From: Akkermansia muciniphila
GTDB lineage: Bacteria > Verrucomicrobiota > Verrucomicrobiia > Limisphaerales > F1-80-MAGS106
DNA length: 44,032 nt
Reading direction: 5' to 3'
NCBI GenBank assembly: GCA_945865375.1
Contig: CAMBEJ010000025.1
Span: 1-44,032, forward strand
Below the pieces are notes generated by a model that saw only the letters and a list, made by a program, of their open reading frames with translations, was not told the DNA's origin and did no database searches. Of this stretch, positions 1-8,659 are shown piece by piece. Each line of letters begins with the position of its first letter. Position 1 is the first letter of the stretch. The position numbers were made by a program, and so were the translations under genes.

Positions 1-1
1 C

Positions 2-161
2 AGCACCACGTCCGACGCAGCGGCTTCCACTCAGGATTTTCCTTGCACATTTCCTGCTGCCGACGCCCCGCACCATTGTTCCCCGGGATGCCCCATTCCC
101 CCAACACACGGTGCATCCGCAGCCACTCGGGCCGACGGCTGACTTCTCTCAAATACGCGAC
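2..161 (-). pseudogene. C-terminal fragment of a REP-associated tyrosine transposase (RAYT)
   Basis: On the minus strand this stretch reads AYLREVSRRPEWLR, then LGEWGIPG and GAGRRQQ, and runs off the left edge of the window. That pattern (YL, RPxWLR, LGExGIP, AGRR) is how I know the C-terminal part of verrucomicrobial RAYT proteins to look. It has no start codon of its own. It lies directly behind the N-terminal RAYT fragment at 178-426, in a different frame. The simplest reading is one transposase gene that lost its middle, roughly the region after the catalytic HxH motif, and was frameshifted at the joint. The assignment rests on remembered family patterns, not on an alignment. Confidence 0.55.
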
Positions 162-177
162 AATTGAAACGCGAGAA

Positions 178-426
178 TTAAGTGCCCAGAAACCATTGTA
201 TGCCTGCGGACAAATTGGCCTCGGTCGTCTCGACGATCGGATGAAAATGGTTTCCCATCAGGCAGTAGGCCTGGATCTGCCAACCGGTCTTCCGGCAGGC
301 CTCGCCCAGCGTTTCCAGAAAACGCCGCCGGTCCTGGTCGTTCAGAAAGATCTCATCCTTGTGATCCCTACGATTCATCAGGTGGTAGAGGGCTCCTTCA
401 TATTCCAAACGCTGCTTGCGTGGCAT
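178..426 (-). pseudogene. N-terminal fragment of a RAYT (Y1_Tnp/IS200-like) transposase
   Basis: From ATG 426 the product begins MPRKQRLEYEGALYHLMNR and contains CLMGNHFHPIVET. The first is the classic RAYT N-terminus with its HxxxR, and the second carries the HxH (His-Phe-His) metal site of the Y1 tyrosine transposase fold. The reading frame ends after 82 residues at WFLGT, just where the family normally continues with the segment that carries the catalytic tyrosine. The gene is therefore broken, and a C-terminal piece follows at 2-161. A longer ORF beginning at 540 only reads through the 60-bp tandem repeat and is not a better start. RAYTs are single-copy domesticated transposases linked to REP palindromes, and three REP-like palindromes occur further along this window. 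Confidence 0.75.
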
Positions 427-429
427 TCC

Positions 430-549
430 AAAATTCTGAAGAAACCCCTTAAATATGTCATTATTCATCTCTGACCCCATGCTGCCGACAAAATTCTGAA
501 GAAACCCCTTAAATATATCATTATTCATCTCTGACCCCATGCTGCCGAC
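430..549. repeat. 60-bp tandem duplication upstream of the RAYT fragment
   Basis: Two direct copies of a 60-bp unit lie head to tail at 430-489 and 490-549. They differ at one base (G457 versus A517). The unit sits immediately upstream of the RAYT start, and its minus strand contains GGGGTCAGAGATGAATAATG. Because 60 is divisible by three, a reading frame passes through both copies. One explanation is slippage or unequal recombination at the left end of the former RAYT element. Confidence 0.9.
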
Positions 550-656
550 AACTGTGCCTTCTGTGAAGGTGTCATCGCTTCGACCGTGGCGCGCACTTGC
601 TCAGGTGTCAGTGGAATCAGTTTCAGGTTTGCTGTTTGAATGGGTGTTTCGCTCAT
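525..656 (-). pseudogene. N-terminal fragment of a GNAT-like acetyltransferase
   Basis: From ATG 656 the minus strand encodes a 43-residue peptide beginning MSETPIQTANLKLIPLTPEQ and continuing VRATVEAMTPSQKAQLSA. It stops at a TGA inside the 60-bp repeat. The start (TxxLxLIPLTPEQ, then a helix with EAMTPxxKAQ) resembles the first residues of RimJ-like GNAT acetyltransferases. The acetyl-CoA-binding region is absent. I read it as a gene cut off by the RAYT/repeat insertion. The match is short, so a small unrelated ORF cannot be excluded. Confidence 0.4.
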
Positions 657-847
657 TGGTGAGTGGCCTAGCGACTCCCATCTGACTGCCCTCTACAGCG
701 GCTTCGATATCGGCTTCGCTTCGGGCGTGAAGAGCTTATTGTTATTGGCAATGAGCACGATGACGAGGGCGCATGGCAAACGAATCATTCTGGAGGGCAG
801 AGTCTCGTCTCTCGCCGGTTGGAAGCCAAAGTGTGAGCTGCGGCGAA

Positions 848-1594
848 TCACCACCATTCGTTGGTGGAACTGGGGGTCTTTGTCCAAAACGGATCCGTAT
901 CCTTGAGCACCGGAAATTTAAAAGCCCCGGCGTGGCCATCGCCAAAAAGCATGATCACGAGACTCTTGCCTTTGTAGTTGTGCCAGATGCTCTTGGGTCC
1001 CGTCCAACCGCGATTCGGATGCCAGATCCAGTCGCCCTGGATGATCTTGTTCGCAGGGCTTTGCCCTATTTCCGAGGTTTTCATGGACTGTCCATCGTAA
1101 GCGGTGCGACTGGCGGCGAGATTGCCAGTCACATGTTTGACGCGAAACCCATCCGCCGCCCACTCCATGAGGTAGCTATTCCCATATTCCACGTAACAGT
1201 TCTTCGAGCCAACAAACTGCGCTCCATCTCCTTTGTCGGACGGACATTTGAAAATCTCAGGGGTTCCCTGATAAGGATAGAGGGGCTTGTTGGTCATCGC
1301 CACAAACAGGTCATATCTGCCGTCTTTTCCGCCCGAGGACGCCCAGTCCCGACACAGGGGATACGTGTCCGCGGAGTCGTCGGCGTACATGATAAAGGCC
1401 AGCCCAATTTGTTTGTTGTTGCTGACACATTTGATCTGCTGCGCCTTGCTCTTCGCCCGTGCCAATGCGGGCAGGAGCATGCTAGCCAGGATGGCGATAA
1501 TGGCAATCACCACCAACAGTTCAATCAGTGTGAACGCCCACGCGGTGGAACGGACGGGGGCAGGGGACCGGGTTGACGAAAGCACGGTTGACAT
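848..1594 (-). CDS. Type II secretion-like pseudopilin (prepilin N-terminal cleavage/methylation protein)
   Basis: The 248-aa product has a short N-terminal leader followed by [20 protein letters not shown] (residues ~20-39), the class III prepilin signal with the +5 glutamate and a hydrophobic helix. PilD-type peptidase would cut before the Phe. Here Ala replaces the usual Gly at -1, as is frequent in PVC bacteria. The soluble part has FKCPSDKG in the middle and [13 protein letters not shown] near the C-terminus, the H-X9-DG type ending of the large PVC pseudopilin families. Such proteins are exported and probably form short pseudopili or surface fibres; the individual role is unknown. It appears monocistronic. 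The start at 1594 is the only one that keeps a leader of plausible length. Confidence 0.85.
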   Translation of the reverse strand: MSTVLSSTRSPAPVRSTAWAFTLIELLVVIAIIAILASMLLPALARAKSKAQQIKCVSNNKQIGLAFIMYADDSADTYPLCRDWASSGGKDGRYDLFVAMTNKPLYPYQGTPEIFKCPSDKGDGAQFVGSKNCYVEYGNSYLMEWAADGFRVKHVTGNLAASRTAYDGQSMKTSEIGQSPANKIIQGDWIWHPNRGWTGPKSIWHNYKGKSLVIMLFGDGHAGAFKFPVLKDTDPFWTKTPSSTNEWW

Positions 1595-2151
1595 GATACT
1601 ACCTTAGCGGCCCGCAGGATATTGTCATCAGGTTTCTGTTGCCACCAGCGAGCTCTGGTGGATCCCGAATCGCGCCTCTCACATTGCTCCGGATCGACTC
1701 GCAATCCTCGAGATTTTCGTGGTCTAATCGGCGGCTCACGGAATCAGCATTTAGATCAAGAATGTATCACCCACAGCGTCCCGTGGGCGGTCAATGGGTG
1801 TTTAGCACTCCGTTATTGGCACAAGGACGGGAATTGATCCTCGCCCGCGGACTTGGGAAATCGTCCTGCTTTTTGGATGGGCTCGTCCTAGACAATTCGG
1901 ATGAGCTCGATAAGCTTTTGCCCCGTGACCTGGATTGTCAAACCTGACCTTGCTGTCTGCGCTGCCGTGGGGCTTCTGCTCGCGCGCATACAGGCGGGTG
2001 GCAAAGTTCTCATCAGCCCATGCATCGTCGATCCGGCTGAGGTGAAGCTCACCGCCGGAAAGCCCCCTGTGCTGTCCTCCCGGGTTGTGACCTTTGAGGG
2101 GGCTCTGCCAATGCGGCAATTGAACTCGGTTGCGGACAGATTTTCCCCGAA
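1595..2151. other. 557-bp intergenic region, no convincing gene
   Basis: This region separates the divergent pseudopilin and cytochrome-fusion genes and should hold both promoters. Several short open frames exist on both strands, but none has a recognisable motif. The minus-strand frame reaching in from 3183 is antisense to the cytochrome gene. I see no clear repeat, tRNA or terminator. Confidence 0.5.
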
Positions 2152-5100
2152 ATGACCATGAGATTTGCGACGATCATCCCTTTCATTCTTGCCGCCGCAT
2201 CGTTCAGATGTACCGCGGAGGTGCCAACTACATTGCCGGGTTGGCGCATGGAACTCGTCGCCGAAACCCCGAGAATCAACCATCCTTCGGTCGTCTGCGC
2301 GGCACCGGACGGGCGTATTTTCGTCGCGGAAGATCCGATGGACATCAGCACGAGGCACGCGGATGCGACCGAGGGCCGCATCCTTTGCCTCCATCCCGGC
2401 GGGCGCATCACGGTGTTCGCCGAAAAGCTCTACGCCGTTTTCGGGATGCAATATCTCGAAGGCAAACTTTACGTTCTGCACAACCCGAAGTTCTCCGTCT
2501 TCACCGACGACAACGGAGTGGGCGAGGAGCGCGTGGACTTGATCGAGCAAACGAACCCCAAGCCTTGGGCGCTGGATTGGAACGACCATGTGCCGGCAAA
2601 CTTCCGTCTTGCCATGGACGGCAATTTCTATGTCGCCATCGGCGACAAGGGTCTCTACGGAGCGGTGGGTCGAGACGGTTCGCGGGTGGATTTGCAGGGG
2701 GGCGGCGTGCTCCGTCTCCGGCCCGATGGCACGAGGCTTGAAATCTTTTCGCGCGGCGTGCGTAACATTCTTGACGTGGCGATGAATGAGGAGGATGAAC
2801 TGTTCACCTACGACAACACCGACGAGCACGACTGGATGGGCCGGCTTACCCACATGGTCGAACGCGGTGAGTATGGTTATCCGCACGACTTCATCCCGCG
2901 CCGGCCTTACACGCTCTGGATGATGCACGACTTCGGCGGCGGCGCGGCGACTGGCACCGAGTGTTACACCGACGACGCTCTGCCAGCGGAGTATCGTGGG
3001 AATCTTTTTCTCGCCGACTTTGGCAAGCGTCAGGTGCTGCGCGCGCAGACGGAGCGCGATGGCGCGACTTGGCGCCTGGTGAAGCATCAGGAGATGTTTC
3101 CGAATCCTCCGGAAAGTTTTCATCCCGTCGGCATCGCGTGGTCCGGCGATGGTCGCAGTCTGCTGATCTGCGACTGGCAGCATCGAGACAGCAAGGAGGA
3201 TGTGAAGGTCGGGCGTTTGTGGCGGCTAACCTTCACCAATGCCGCTGCGGCCCTGCCGAGACCCGCGTGGTATGGGGCAGCCGCGATGGGGCGCAAGTTC
3301 ACGGCCAGCGACGCGGACTTGCTCCGGGCCTTGGAACATCCATCGCGAAACGTGCGGCTCACCGCGCAACGTCGTCTGGCGGAGAGAAAGTCGAACGCGG
3401 TAATTGCCGCCCTCTCCGAGCTTATTTGGAAGCAGACCGCATCCACGAGGGCCCGGCAGCACGCGCTCTGGGCGCTGGATGGGATTGACGAGGGACGGGG
3501 CGCGCGCGCGGCCGTCATTGAGTTGGCGCAGAGCGAAGGAGATGGCGCCCTGCGGCGGCAGGCGATGCGCCAACTCGGGTTGCGCCGCGCATCCGAAGCC
3601 GGTCGCGCGCTCGCCACCCTCGTCCGTGATCAAGCGGCTGACCCGTCGCTGCGCTTTCAGGCAGCAACCGCGCTGGGTCGCATCGGCGACGTGTCCGCGA
3701 TCCCTTCATTGCTCGGCGCGCTCGATCAAACAGACGGCTTCGCGCGCTTCGCAGCGTTCACGGCGTTGAATGTTATTGGGCGCGCGCGGCCAGAATCCTG
3801 GGGTGCGATTGCTGAGGGACTGGGGAGCACGAACATCCGTGTGCGGGAGGCCACGGTGTTTGCGTTGCGCGACACTTTCGATGTGCAACTCGTCACTGTG
3901 CTGGCCTCACTAGCAGCTTCGTCAGCGAACGAGAGCACGCGCGCGACCGCAGTGCGCTTGCTGACGCCCTTGCATCACACACTGCCGTTGTGGGAGGGCG
4001 AGTGGGGGGCGTATCATCCGGCGCTCGCGCCGCCGCCCAGACGCACCGTGGAGTGGTCAGGCACGGAGCCCGTTCTGGCTGTGCTCGTCGCCGCGCTGGC
4101 CGACCCCGCGCCCACCGTGCGATCGGCCGCGGTTGAGGGCGTGCAAGCCGCCGCGCATCGCGCCGCCGCGCCCCGCCTGATCGCTCTCTTTCCCCGTGAA
4201 ACCGACTTCGCCGTTCGCCGCGCCGCGCTGCGGACGCTTGCGGATTTCCGAGATACGAACGCCACGGTGCTGATCACCCGTCTGCTGCGAGAGCCGCCGC
4301 AGGATGCCGAGCTTCTGCGAGGAGCCATCCGGGCCGCCGGCGCGATCGGTGGGAAAGAATTCACCGAGGGTCTGGTTCAACTGGTTCGCTCGCGTCACGT
4401 CGCCCGCGCTGAGGCGGTCGCCGCGCTCGGGTCGCTCCGCGTCGCGGAAGCCATTCCGACACTGGCCTCGGCGCTTGGTGATTCCGACACAGCGGTGCGC
4501 CTCGCCACCATCAAATCGCTGGGGGAGATGAATGGCGTGGAGTCCCTGGCGGCTTTGCAGCCGGTGGCGGCATCGAAATCCGCCGCGGAACGACGCGCAC
4601 TAGCCCGCGCGCTCGGCGGTTGGTCGTCGCCCGACACCGTTCCATTGCTGCTAGAACTCTGGCGGGATTCGGAAACACGCCCTGATGCGCTCGAAGGCCT
4701 GAGCCGCCGGGGCGACGCTCGTGCCCTCGACGCGTATCTCGACGGACTCGCCAGCGCCAATCCTGCGGTGCGCGAGCAGTGCCGTAAGGCGCTGAGCGGA
4801 ATTCGCGAGGCGGTGCTCGCCACCCTCGAGTCGCGCGCGGTCACACTCACGCCGACGGTGGTCGCCGAGTTGCGCGAGGTGTATCGCGACAACGCCGCCG
4901 CCGAAAAGGGCACGCTGTTCACTTCGAAGAACAAAACTCTTACGAGGGACGATTACGCTCGCTTCGCCCTTGCCACGCCCGGGGACGCCGTGCGCGGGCA
5001 GCGTGTGTTCTGGGATGAGACTGGCGTGGCATGTCACAAGTGCCATCAGGTCGCAGGCCACGGCCGTCAGGTCGGCCCAGACCTCACACTCATTGGCGCG

Positions 5101-6093
5101 CAATTCCCCCGGCGCGAATTGATCGAGCACGTCCTCGAGCCTAGCAAAGTTGTTCGCGAAGGCTACCAGCAGTTGACTTTCGAGACCCGCGACGGGGAGA
5201 GTTGGTCGGGATTGCTCAGGAGTGAGAATGCCGAGGCCGTCACCCTCATCAACGGCGCGGGCGAGTTGCAGAGCATTGTGAAGCAGGACATCAACAGCCG
5301 CGCAGCCAGCAAGCTATCGCTCATGCCCGAGGGGCTGCACGTCGGGCTGACGCTCGAGCAGTTCACCGATTTGATGGACTTTCTCGAATCGCGCAAGACC
5401 GACCCGCGCTTGCCCGGAAACAAGCCGGCACCCGAAGGTTTTGGTTCCCTCATGAATCGCAACGACCTCGGCGGTTGGCGCGAACTGCCGCCCGGAACCA
5501 AGCTCGTCGACCCTCGGGCTCTCAAGCTGGGCATCCCGCCGGAGCATTGGGCTATGAAGGACGGTGTGCTGGAGCACGATGGACTCACGGGCGACCTCTG
5601 GAGCGAGCGTGAATTCTACGACTTCGACCTCAGACTCGAATGGCGGTGGGTTGATGCGCCCAAGTGGGAACATTTTCCGCTCATCAACGCTGACGGACTC
5701 GAGGCCGGCCCCGACGGACGTGCCGCGACTGCGCGCGTGCTCGACGCGGGCGACAGCGGCGTGCTCTTGCGCGGACTCCACAAGGCGCAGGCAAGGTTGT
5801 TTTGCCATCCTGTCGGCAGCGGTGATCTCTCGGAATACCGCACCGACGCGAACGCCACCCGCGAGCAACGCCGCGGGTTCATACCGAGGAAAAACGCCGA
5901 CGGCCCGATCGGCGACTGGAACGGAATGAAAATCCAACTGCGCGGCAACCGCGTCACTGTCCACGTCAACGGCGTGGAACTTATCACCCGCGCTGAACTC
6001 CACGGTCTCCCCGCGCGTGGCCCCATCGGCTTGCAGCACGACCGAGGGCGCATTCAATTCCGCAATCTGTACCTTCACGAATCCAGTCCATGA
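2152..6093 (+). CDS. Giant PVC-type protein: beta-propeller, HEAT repeats, cytochrome c and DUF1080 domains
   Basis: The 1313-aa product starts with a likely signal peptide (MRFATIIPFILAAASF; the ATG at 2158 is an equally good start). Residues ~25-345 resemble the PVC membrane-bound-dehydrogenase/PQQ-sugar-dehydrogenase propeller (PSVVCAAPDGRIFVAEDP, SRGVRNILDVAM, EYGYPHDF). Residues ~385-920 are Ala/Arg-rich HEAT repeats. Residues ~950-1080 form a cytochrome c domain with C961-H-K-C964-H965 as heme site and M1058 (SLMPEG) as likely distal ligand. Residues ~1095-1313 are a DUF1080 (3-keto-disaccharide hydrolase-like, concanavalin-fold) domain, starting GFGSLMNRNDLGGWRE and containing DWNGMKIQLRGN. 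It is probably a secreted or periplasmic protein for oxidative handling of polysaccharide-derived sugars. The substrate cannot be read from sequence. Fusion of all four modules in one chain is unusually large but seen in PVC genomes. Confidence 0.9.
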   Translation: MTMRFATIIPFILAAASFRCTAEVPTTLPGWRMELVAETPRINHPSVVCAAPDGRIFVAEDPMDISTRHADATEGRILCLHPGGRITVFAEKLYAVFGMQYLEGKLYVLHNPKFSVFTDDNGVGEERVDLIEQTNPKPWALDWNDHVPANFRLAMDGNFYVAIGDKGLYGAVGRDGSRVDLQGGGVLRLRPDGTRLEIFSRGVRNILDVAMNEEDELFTYDNTDEHDWMGRLTHMVERGEYGYPHDFIPRRPYTLWMMHDFGGGAATGTECYTDDALPAEYRGNLFLADFGKRQVLRAQTERDGATWRLVKHQEMFPNPPESFHPVGIAWSGDGRSLLICDWQHRDSKEDVKVGRLWRLTFTNAAAALPRPAWYGAAAMGRKFTASDADLLRALEHPSRNVRLTAQRRLAERKSNAVIAALSELIWKQTASTRARQHALWALDGIDEGRGARAAVIELAQSEGDGALRRQAMRQLGLRRASEAGRALATLVRDQAADPSLRFQAATALGRIGDVSAIPSLLGALDQTDGFARFAAFTALNVIGRARPESWGAIAEGLGSTNIRVREATVFALRDTFDVQLVTVLASLAASSANESTRATAVRLLTPLHHTLPLWEGEWGAYHPALAPPPRRTVEWSGTEPVLAVLVAALADPAPTVRSAAVEGVQAAAHRAAAPRLIALFPRETDFAVRRAALRTLADFRDTNATVLITRLLREPPQDAELLRGAIRAAGAIGGKEFTEGLVQLVRSRHVARAEAVAALGSLRVAEAIPTLASALGDSDTAVRLATIKSLGEMNGVESLAALQPVAASKSAAERRALARALGGWSSPDTVPLLLELWRDSETRPDALEGLSRRGDARALDAYLDGLASANPAVREQCRKALSGIREAVLATLESRAVTLTPTVVAELREVYRDNAAAEKGTLFTSKNKTLTRDDYARFALATPGDAVRGQRVFWDETGVACHKCHQVAGHGRQVGPDLTLIGAQFPRRELIEHVLEPSKVVREGYQQLTFETRDGESWSGLLRSENAEAVTLINGAGELQSIVKQDINSRAASKLSLMPEGLHVGLTLEQFTDLMDFLESRKTDPRLPGNKPAPEGFGSLMNRNDLGGWRELPPGTKLVDPRALKLGIPPEHWAMKDGVLEHDGLTGDLWSEREFYDFDLRLEWRWVDAPKWEHFPLINADGLEAGPDGRAATARVLDAGDSGVLLRGLHKAQARLFCHPVGSGDLSEYRTDANATREQRRGFIPRKNADGPIGDWNGMKIQLRGNRVTVHVNGVELITRAELHGLPARGPIGLQHDRGRIQFRNLYLHESSP

Positions 6094-6305
6094 ACATGAA
6101 TCGAGATCACGCCGGGCGCGGCCGCAGGCAAATGATTGGAACCTTCAAACACGGGAGGGTCGATACCACCCGCCGCCGAAATGGCAAAAGAGTTGCGAGA
6201 AGATCCGGCATCCGGCATTGCTCCGTCACCTCCCCGCAACTTCCATCGCGGTCTGGTTCCCGTCGTTGACTTGATCGTGAGTCGGCATTACACATCGAAC
6301 ACATC

Positions 6306-6671
6306 ATGCAACAAGACGACATCGCTATTCCGATTCTACCGAGCCGGTTCTTGGATGACACACTGACTTTTTTTCGGCGGTTGGGTTTCGACGGTAAGAT
6401 TCATGGTCACGGTGACTACGCCATCCTTACGCGGGGGACAGTGGAGCTTCACTTCTTCACTCACCGTGAGCTTATTCCCGCTGAATCGTCGGCGATGTGC
6501 TACATCAGGGTTTCAGACGTGGACACCCTTTACCGGGCATTTGCTTCGGCAGAGTTGCCACTAAGAGGCATCCCGCGTTTGGATGCCGTGGAAGACAAGC
6601 CGTGGGGGATGAGAGAGTTTGCTATCGTTGATTCAGACGGCAATCTGATACGCATCGGGCAGACGCTCTGA
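6306..6671 (+). CDS. VOC-superfamily (glyoxalase/bleomycin-resistance-like) protein
   Basis: This 121-aa protein has the size and paired beta-alpha-beta-beta-beta layout of a single VOC monomer, which usually dimerises. It opens QDDIAIPILPSRFLDDTLTF, followed by FRRLGFDG. Next come YAILTRGTVELHFFTH (first metal-ligand strand with His), CYIRVSDVDTLYRAF and REFAIVDSDGNLIRIGQ, the last being the usual C-terminal metal-ligand strand, although the typical Glu there is Arg-Ile. Bleomycin-binding members of the family have this form and bind the drug without metal. Whether this one confers resistance is unknown. It stands alone on the plus strand, 212 bp after the cytochrome gene. Confidence 0.8.
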   Translation: MQQDDIAIPILPSRFLDDTLTFFRRLGFDGKIHGHGDYAILTRGTVELHFFTHRELIPAESSAMCYIRVSDVDTLYRAFASAELPLRGIPRLDAVEDKPWGMREFAIVDSDGNLIRIGQTL

Positions 6672-6872
6672 CAGTGAGGAAGTGAGTAAGAGACTCTCCA
6701 TGGTGCGGCACAATCGGGTCGTGTCGAACCGCAGCCCGGCGTCTCGGTTGCGGAGTTGGTGCGGCCCGTTCACGGGACGGAGCGAGCTTGCTTGAATGAG
6801 TCCAAAATGCGGCCTGACAGCCGGGTCCGAGTCCGTTTGCCACGAATCCAGAAAGAGCGGACGCATGGGCAG

Positions 6873-7416
6873 TTATTTGCCTCCATCTGCTTCCGCAAAC
6901 CAACAATTGTCGATGGCCCATGCCAGGCAGGCGGCAACAATGGCGACGGAACCCCACGGAATCCCAGCTCCCGGGTGGCCTGTCCAAGACAGCGCAAGCC
7001 CGCCCAGCGTGATAAGCGCCATTCCGAGTGCAATGCGCCGGTCGAAGTTCTCCTTGAAGACGAACCACGCCAGCAGCGCCGTCAGCACCCCTTCAAGATT
7101 CAGCAAGAGCGAGGGGCTTGCCGCAGGTGTCACCGCGAGTCCCCACATAAGCAGCACCGGTGCGGCGGCTCCGCCGGTGGCAGGCGATTGCGCCCGCGAG
7201 CCAGGGCCAGTCCGCGCGCGTCAGTGCGGCCTCCTTTGACCGCAGTTTCCTGCTACGCGAACGAATCAGCGCAAATACCCCAAGTCCGACGCCGGAGCCA
7301 AGGTAAAGCAGTCCAGCCAGCATCAGCGGCGTCATCTGCGGGAGCAGCGACTTCGCCAGTGGCGTGCTCGCGCCGAAGAGCAGCGCGGCCAGCAGTGCAT
7401 AGAAGGCACCTTTCAT
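6873..7416 (-). pseudogene. Broken EamA/DMT-family transporter
   Basis: From ATG 7416 the sequence reads MKGAFYALLAALLFGASTPL and LAGLLYLGSGVGLGVFAL, the first two helices of an EamA (DMT, drug/metabolite) permease. Near 7176-7182 about 7 extra bases shift the frame. The continuation MLLMWGLAVTPAASPSLLLN, EGVLTALLAWFVFKENFDRR and IALGMALITLGGLALSW lies in another frame (7157 downward). It then ends at AIDNCWFAEADGGK, where intact proteins continue with a second EamA repeat. So the gene has a frameshift and has lost its second half. It is a degraded exporter with no expected function. Confidence 0.8.
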
Positions 7417-7438
7417 ACGCTGTGACGTTCACCTCGAC

Positions 7439-8065
7439 TCATTTTGAATTGATCCCACTCCGTGCGAAGCGGAAGTAGGTGAACCGCTGCTCCGTGCTCC
7501 AAGGCGTGACGTGCGTTTCGTTCACTTGCTCCAACAGTTGGAACCCAGCGCCAAGTTCAGCGCTGATGGCCGTGGCATCGTAGCGGCATACGCTGAGTCG
7601 GCTGCACTTCTCCGGGCCGTCAATGGCGAACGTGGAGATGACAGCATGGCCGTCCGCACTCAACGTCCGCTTCATCGTCTCCACGTATTTCTGTCGGTCG
7701 GCTTTCTCGGTCAGAAAGTGGAACACAGCGCGGTCGTGCCAGAGTCCAAACTCGCGCGGCGAGGCAAACTGGGTGACATCGGCTGCAAACCAATCGACTT
7801 CACTGGCGCGTGCGCCTAACCGACGCTTGGTTTGGTCGAGTGCGGAGGCGGAAATGTCGAGCACCGCCAGTTTGCTGAAACCAGCAGCGAGCAGAAAATC
7901 CACGAGCACGGAAGCGCCACCTCCCACGTCGATGATTCCATCGCCTTGGGCAACGCCACACGTCCCGATGAGATCGAGCGAAGTCGTGGGCCGGTTTTGA
8001 AACCAACTCACGTCAGCGCTGTCATTGGTTTGATAAACGTGGTTCCAATGTTCTGTGAGGTTCAT
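7439..8065 (-). CDS. Class I SAM-dependent methyltransferase
   Basis: The 208-aa protein has the Rossmann-fold methyltransferase order. Motif I is GIIDVGGGASVLVDFLL (residues ~43-59), with an acidic residue at the end of beta2 (LAVLDISASALDQTKRR). Motif II-like FAADVTQF follows, then FGLWHDRAVFHFL and a late strand VISTFA. The N-terminus HWNHVYQTNDSADVSWFQ resembles small tellurite/thiopurine-type or uncharacterised methyltransferases that begin WDxxYxxxxxxxxSWyQ. The acceptor is unknown. It ends 22 bp before the EamA relic starts, but the pair does not look like a working operon now. The start at 8065 matches the family N-terminus. Confidence 0.85.
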   Translation of the reverse strand: MNLTEHWNHVYQTNDSADVSWFQNRPTTSLDLIGTCGVAQGDGIIDVGGGASVLVDFLLAAGFSKLAVLDISASALDQTKRRLGARASEVDWFAADVTQFASPREFGLWHDRAVFHFLTEKADRQKYVETMKRTLSADGHAVISTFAIDGPEKCSRLSVCRYDATAISAELGAGFQLLEQVNETHVTPWSTEQRFTYFRFARSGINSK

Positions 8066-8139
8066 TTCAACTTTGTCCGAACATGTTCCGACTGTCGCAT
8101 CATGCCGCGAGAATCAATGTGATGGGCATCCCGCCGCTC

Positions 8140-8598
8140 TCATTTGGCCTTGAGGCTGGCCTGTAGCGCGGTAATGGCTGCCTCCATTTTCTTCACATTT
8201 GCTTCGGTGGCCTTTTGCGCTCCTGCCGCGCCTGACTTGTCGATGTCGGTGGCGATTTTCGTGATTTTCTTGGAGGCCGTTTCTGTCTTGGCTTTGTTTT
8301 CAGCCGGGACTTTGGCAGGCAAGGCTTTCACGAGGTCGCGAATGGCGAAGGCGTGGTCGTGCGCCTCACCCAAATCCTTTTTGGCCACCACACTGAGCAG
8401 CTTGCCGTGTTGTTTGTGAATTTGCTTCCAGATCTCGTCCACGGTCGCAGGGATTGTGGTGAAATGACTGTGTCCTTCACCGCTTTCCTCCTTTGGCGGC
8501 TGCTTGTCCTTCGCTTCCTGAGCCAGGATCGGAGTTGCGGTGAAAGCGATGAAGGCCGAGACGCTCATCGCGAGTAACGTTGGTTTGTTCATAATCAT
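8140..8598 (-). CDS. Exported helical protein downstream of hupE (unknown function)
   Basis: The 152-aa product has a signal peptide (LLAMSVSAFIAFTATPILAQ, cleavage probably after AQ). A short His/Glu-rich stretch (EESGEGHSHF) follows, then a Lys/Ala-rich body predicted to be almost entirely helical (VDEIWKQIHKQHGKLLSVV, ALPAKVPAENKAKTETA, EAAITALQASLK). The HSH and later GEAHDHAF are potential metal ligands, so a periplasmic metal-binding role is plausible. It is the last gene of efflux module A, 61 bp after hupE on the same strand. I do not recognise a family. Start choice is between ATG 8598 and ATG 8592. Confidence 0.7.
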   Translation of the reverse strand: MIMNKPTLLAMSVSAFIAFTATPILAQEAKDKQPPKEESGEGHSHFTTIPATVDEIWKQIHKQHGKLLSVVAKKDLGEAHDHAFAIRDLVKALPAKVPAENKAKTETASKKITKIATDIDKSGAAGAQKATEANVKKMEAAITALQASLKAK

Positions 8599-8659
8599 GG
8601 TTTTGTTTGTTGACTGATTTTGCTGCCCGGTGGCAAAGCGGTGAAATTCTCAAGGGTGG

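Noticed and set aside
1888..3183. 431-aa minus-strand ORF
   Set aside because: It is antisense to the start of the cytochrome fusion gene, is His/Arg-rich without motifs, and arises from the high GC of the true frame.
6672..6872. Second half of the EamA transporter
   Set aside because: No frame on the minus strand shows membrane helices or EamA motifs here, so the C-terminal half is truly missing.
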